Shown: positions 60,853-64,000 of the stretch, one piece after another
Layout: every line of letters begins with the position of its first letter
Numbering within the stretch: position 1 is the first letter of the stretch
NCBI RefSeq assembly: GCF_028372415.1
Contig: NC_092872.1
Coordinates: 549,751,205 to 549,815,204 of the forward strand
From: Notamacropus eugenii
Taxonomy: Eukaryota > Chordata > Mammalia > Diprotodontia > Macropodidae
Direction: 5' to 3'
Length of the DNA stretch: 64,000 nt
The notes under the pieces: model-generated
Told to the model about the DNA's origin: nothing
Database searches by the model: none
What the model saw: the letters and a program-made list of their open reading frames with translations, nothing else
Program-made: the position numbers and the translations under genes

Positions 60853-60902
60853 AGAGGTCGGATCAGTAGCTGGTCGCTCTCCTCGGCCGGGATGGCCGAC
60901 AT
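60853..60902 (-). pseudogene. Duplicate of CPSF3 exon 1 with intact donor
   Basis: Same 50 nt as 5993-6042 (ATG at 60902-60900, MSAIPAEESDQLLIRP), followed by GTAAGGAG. No CPSF3 exon 2 follows. On this strand the next known acceptor inside the window is the ASAP2 last exon at 41504, which would be read out of frame (phase 2 joined to phase 0). Best called an orphan exon. Confidence 0.85.
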
Positions 60903-61229
60903 CTCTGGGGGCAGGGAAAGGGATGAGGAGAGAGGGGGCCCGACGAGCCGCGACCACCACCACAAAGCGGCGACAGCGCAAAAACGCCCACCCCCGCTGC
61001 TCCCACGGCACTGCGACCACCACTTCCGGCGTCGCCGGTCTCGGCGCGAAGACGCTCAGGACTTTACTTCCGGTGCGGGCCAGACCCACGAGGTTTGGCT
61101 GCTTCCTTTCAAGCCGGGCAACGCGCGGGGCGGGGCTGGGAAAGGAGTTCTGCGCCTGCGCGGTGGGGATGGTGACGGAGTCGGGGGAGGGGTGAGATGA
61201 GAGGAAGGAAGGAAAGGGAAAGAAAAAAA

Positions 61230-61349
61230 AGGCGGAGTGGGAGTGGCTGCCTCAGGTATTTCAACTGGGGAAGTCCGATTTTTTTCGGTATTGAAAGCAG
61301 TTCCACTCGGGAGCCTCTGCCCTTCCCTTCCTAGTCCGGCGGCTGTGAG
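61230..61349 (+). other. Putative 5' exon of the VMA21 retrogene (ITGB1BP1 exon 1 copy)
   Basis: Homologous to ITGB1BP1 exon 1. The donor 'ggctgtgag|gtgaga' (GT at 61350) is preserved. A plausible acceptor 'cttttcccccag' ends at 61962. Splicing 61349 to 61963 would leave a 99-nt leader before the VMA21 ATG with no upstream ATG in that leader. Not proven. Confidence 0.4.
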
Positions 61350-61942
61350 GTGAGAACCCCCGCCCGCCCTGCTCCGCTTCTCTGCTCTTTCGGCCTGTTC
61401 GCCGCTCAGCGCGGGCCTTCGGTTTCCCGCGCCCAGCTCCGCAGCCACGTGCCCGCCTCCACGGGGTTGGAATCGTGACTCGGCGGCTTGTCTCGGGTGG
61501 GGGAGGGGAAGGCACCGGTTGTCATGGCGATCAGGGACAAAGAAGGTGAAAAGAGGTGAGGAGACTGGGGGCAAATACGGAGAATGGGCACTGCCTTCGC
61601 CTCCCAGCGGGGAGAGACCCCCGGACAGTCGGCCCGCCCAACCCTCCCATTTATACAGATAAGGAAACTGAGGCTCGGGGAGGAAACGGCCTCTCCCTGT
61701 GTAAGTAGCCCAGCTGGGATTGGAACCCGGGACCCCCGTGTCCTCCCCAAATCCCGAGTGCACCGTCCCAGCCGCAGGGTCCGGGTGAGGAGGGGGTGCC
61801 CGAGGGGAAGGATCCACGTGCTGCTGGAGAACGGGGGCGTGGAGGAAACACGTTGCCTTTTACCTGGGAGGTGAGGGTCCGTATACGGGGGGAGGGGTGG
61901 AACGGTGTGCACGCCACACTTTGGGGTGCACGGCCGACAACT

Positions 61943-61950
61943 TGACGTCA
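61943..61950. promoter_or_regulatory. Consensus CRE palindrome TGACGTCA
   Basis: Full 8-bp CREB/CREM site 112 bp upstream of the VMA21 ATG. It is absent from the corresponding part of copy A. Confidence 0.55.
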
Positions 61951-62005
61951 CTTTTCCCCCAGCCCGCGTGGACCAAGTGCGCGAGCGAGCCGGGCAGGGC
62001 CTCGG

Positions 62006-62035
62006 CGGTCACGGTCTCGGTCACGGTCGCGGTCA
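62006..62035. repeat. CGGTCN hexamer repeat, five units
   Basis: Five consecutive 6-bp units (CGGTCA, CGGTCT, CGGTCA, CGGTCG, CGGTCA) in the 5' leader, 27 bp before the VMA21 ATG. Confidence 0.85.
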
Positions 62036-62061
62036 CTGACGGCCCCCCATCGCAGGCCTCG

Positions 62062-62355
62062 ATGGAACCGCTGGAGAAGGAGGCCATGCTGAGTGAGCGG
62101 AGGTCCGAGGGCTCCTTCTCCTCCACCCTGAGGACTCTCCTGGTGTTCTCGGCCTTGATGATCACCGTGCCCATCGGGTTGTATTTCTCCTCCAAATCCT
62201 ACGTGTTCGAGGGGACTTTGGGCATGTCCGACAGGGACAGCTACTTCTACGCCGCCATCGTGGCTGTGGTTGCGGTTCACCTGGTTCTCGCGCTCTTCGT
62301 CTACGTGGCGTGGAACGAAGGCTCTCGCCAGTGGCGGGAAGGCAAACAGGACTGA
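62062..62355 (+). CDS. VMA21: VMA21 retrogene, intact and intronless
   Basis: VMA21 is an ER/ERGIC membrane chaperone for assembly of the V0 sector of the vacuolar proton ATPase. The frame gives 97 residues: a divergent N-terminus MEPLEKEAMLSERRSEGSFS, transmembrane helix 1 within TLLVFSALMITVPIGLYF (about 25-42), a short loop with GTLGMSDRDSYFY, helix 2 within AAIVAVVAVHLVLALFVYVA (about 64-83), and the tail WNEGSRQWREGKQD. The last 40 or so residues are nearly identical to human VMA21 as I recall it. Human VMA21 has three coding exons with junctions near c.53/54 and c.163/164; here both sites are crossed without an intron, so this is a retrocopy. It has no stops or frameshifts. It lies just downstream of the duplicated CPSF3/ITGB1BP1 promoter, antisense inside the inferred last intron of ASAP2. 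The parent VMA21 is X-linked in human. Expression is inferred, not shown. Confidence 0.93.
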   Translation: MEPLEKEAMLSERRSEGSFSSTLRTLLVFSALMITVPIGLYFSSKSYVFEGTLGMSDRDSYFYAAIVAVVAVHLVLALFVYVAWNEGSRQWREGKQD

Positions 62356-64000
62356 GGGCCCCACCCCTTTGGTGGAGATTGGAATCAGGAAACAGGTGCG
62401 GGAACGTTGACAATCAGGCCGAGGTGGCCCACGGCTCCCCTGTAGTACAGTGGTTTGTGAAATCAAGGTCATTTCTGTCCGCTCGTCCAACTGATAAGCC
62501 AAGAATTCCACCTTTTCACAAAGAAAAGAAATTTTGCAATGTTTTGTTGTATTAAATGCAAAATTGTTCATGACACAGGCAGGTTTTATCAAACATATGA
62601 AACTGCATTTTACACTGGAAAGGAGTAAAGACTAGGCCACTAGATTGTCTTTTTGTTTTCTTTTCATGTGCTTAGGTTTTAGACACTAGAATGAATCTTT
62701 TACGATGAAAATCTATTTTGCAATGTTTTGTTGCATAGACACACAAAATTGTTCAGGGCACATTCAGGAATTAACTAGCAACTTAAAATGCACTTTACAC
62801 TGGAAATGAGGAAAAACTGCTCAGGTCGTTAGTTTGTTTTTTCCTTTCATGTAGATGTGCTCAGGTTTTATACACAAATCTTTCCTAGAAATGTTGCACG
62901 TTAAAGGTTATTCAGTAGTGTAAACTTTTCTGTACTACGTTATTTTGGGGGAAAACTGGAATAAATCACATCCATTCATATTGAAGCATTTTTGGTTTTC
63001 TGAAGGATGTATATACTAAAATGGGATCCTGATTCACTAGTAAACTGACTATTGAAAGAGAACTTAAGTTTCTTTTTTACTACAATAAATTATTTAAAAA
63101 ACAGCGAGTTTTAATCCAACATAAATTCCATAGTTTGCATAGTCACCATCTAGTAAGTAGAACTTTCCTGTTATCCTGAGGCTAGGTGATTTTAGGTACC
63201 CAAGAAATGCACCCCTTGAAAGTCCCCCGTCTTGTGGATGAGAACAAAGTTCTATTCAGTAACAAATATTGCTGAAGTACTGGCTGAGTTGTATGTCATG
63301 TTTGCTGGCTCTTCCAAGATTTTAAAATGCTGCTATTCTTGTTTGGAGGTGGGGAGCATAGATTATACGTTGAGATTGAAATGCCTTAGGCTAGTGTTCT
63401 TTCCAGCCTTTTGAAATCAACAGTGTCCAGTGTTTGTGGGCATTTCCTAATTTTAGAGAAATTCTTGATTTAAGCAAATGAGGATTTCACCCATCTCTGA
63501 TTTCCAAGTTTTTCTGGTAGGTGTTTACATAGGTCACTTCATTATAGGTCAGTCTCACTGGATCTTTTTTACTAGAAATCAGTTTTCAATATCAGTTTCC
63601 TTGTGGTGAATTTCTGATATGATGGTAAGGGGACCTTTTCAATTTGCCTTTGTTCTTGGTTTTTCTATATGGAATTTAAAGTAACAATACTAAAAGTAGA
63701 CTGAGGGAGTGAGGAGACATGATTAAAGGTAAATACCAAATGAAAAGACTGCAGTTTATATGATTGAGAAGTAATAAAATATAAAGAGTGTCTGAATTTA
63801 TTGGCCCCTATTCTTGCCCTTCAGTGTTGTCTGCCAATGCAGATGACTTGTGAATGGAAAGTGTGAAACCTAGACTTCCTGCAAAGGTTTCTTTTTAGGC
63901 TACTAAGGGTTGATGTGGAGTTGTCTTCTGGAAGTCTTCATAGTTCTTGCTTTATGTTCATGGGAACTCTTTGTTACTACCTATAAAAGTTATGCAATTT
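62356..64000 (+). other. VMA21: Probable long 3' UTR of the VMA21 retrocopy
   Basis: AT-rich, repeat-poor sequence after the stop codon. AATAAA hexamers occur at about 62960, 63084 and 63772. No poly(A) tail and no target duplication were found before the window ends, so the 3' limit of the retrocopy is open. Confidence 0.45.
62527..62890 (+). repeat. Diverged tandem duplication in the VMA21 3' UTR
   Basis: Two units of about 185 bp: 62527 to about 62710 and 62712 to about 62890. Both start 'attttgcaatgttttgttg' and share 'acactgga(a)a' and 'gtgct(t/c)aggtttta' blocks in the same order, with many substitutions between them. Confidence 0.8.

Larger units (their letters stand above)
59640..62000. 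repeat. Segmental duplication, copy B (captured promoter block)
   Basis: Direct duplicate of 4790-7130. Near-identical core is 59820-61253. The left flank 59650-59820 and right flank 61254 to about 61990 are homologous but diverged. The right flank keeps the 'gcgcgggccttcggtttcccgc' type block, the MIR fragment and the ITGB1BP1-side donor. It lies in the inferred ASAP2 last intron and ends against the VMA21 retrocopy. Confidence 0.9.
60710..62360. promoter_or_regulatory. Duplicated CpG-island promoter upstream of VMA21 retrocopy
   Basis: Carries copies of the same motifs as the parent: ETS 'acttccgg' at 61022-61029 and 61066-61073, and NRF1 'tgcgcctgcgc' at 61151-61161. It adds a consensus CRE 'tgacgtca' at 61943-61950 in the diverged part. 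CpG density remains high up to and through the VMA21 frame, which argues against strong germline methylation. Confidence 0.75.

Noticed and set aside
59640..62000. Possibility that copy B is purely an assembly duplicate
   Set aside because: Its flanks are homologous but clearly diverged from copy A and it carries its own motifs (CRE, VMA21). A false join could still affect the identical core, so long-read confirmation remains desirable.
61897..62061. In-frame N-terminal extension of VMA21
   Set aside because: The extension has no in-frame ATG (it opens at GTG) and consists of promoter-derived sequence. ATG 62062 gives the family length and start.

Overview
The window is vertebrate nuclear DNA, almost certainly from a marsupial. 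It carries spliced mammalian genes (GT-AG introns, CpG islands) in a background of L1, CR1/L3, L2, MIR/THER core-SINEs, an RTE (BovB-like) LINE with SINEs sharing its tail, and palindromic hAT MITEs. I do not name a species. There are no bacterial operons or CRISPR arrays, and almost all short open frames are chance or transposon fragments.

Gene layout. (1) 3212-6042, minus strand: first three coding exons of CPSF3; the rest lies left of the window. (2) A CpG-island bidirectional promoter at about 5850-7220 separates CPSF3 from ITGB1BP1. (3) ITGB1BP1 (ICAP1), plus strand: non-coding first exon near 6330-6457, six coding exons at 21810-37937 giving a complete 200-residue protein, poly(A) signal at 38275. 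(4) 41430-41504, minus strand: last coding exon of ASAP2, tail-to-tail with ITGB1BP1, with its probable 3' UTR running left. The neighbourhood ASAP2 / ITGB1BP1 / CPSF3 matches the human 2p25 gene order. No further ASAP2 exon was found to the right, so its last intron appears to run beyond base 64000. (5) 62062-62355, plus strand: intact, intronless 97-codon VMA21 retrocopy.

Main observation. The CPSF3/ITGB1BP1 promoter block (about 4790-7130) has a direct second copy about 55 kb away (about 59640-62000), inside the inferred last intron of ASAP2. It carries an intact copy of CPSF3 exon 1 and the ITGB1BP1-side first exon with its splice donor. The VMA21 retrocopy lies immediately downstream on the ITGB1BP1 side. 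A central tract of about 1.43 kb (4962-6392 / 59820-61253) looks almost identical apart from a G-run length change and one inserted G, while homologous flanks on both sides are clearly diverged. That is the pattern expected of recent gene conversion. The model is a retrogene using a duplicated housekeeping bidirectional promoter.

Mobile DNA. Nested insertions can be ordered in time: an RTE (about 10790-18206) split by an L1 (13328-16733) that has its 5' end but lacks its 3' end, bracketed by 19-bp target duplications; a CR1 (about 43380-44317) split by a 200-bp hAT MITE with 8-bp target duplications and then by a composite L1 (44318-53439). Two probable solo LTRs, a 215-bp inverted duplication and many old L2/L3/MIR fragments fill the introns.
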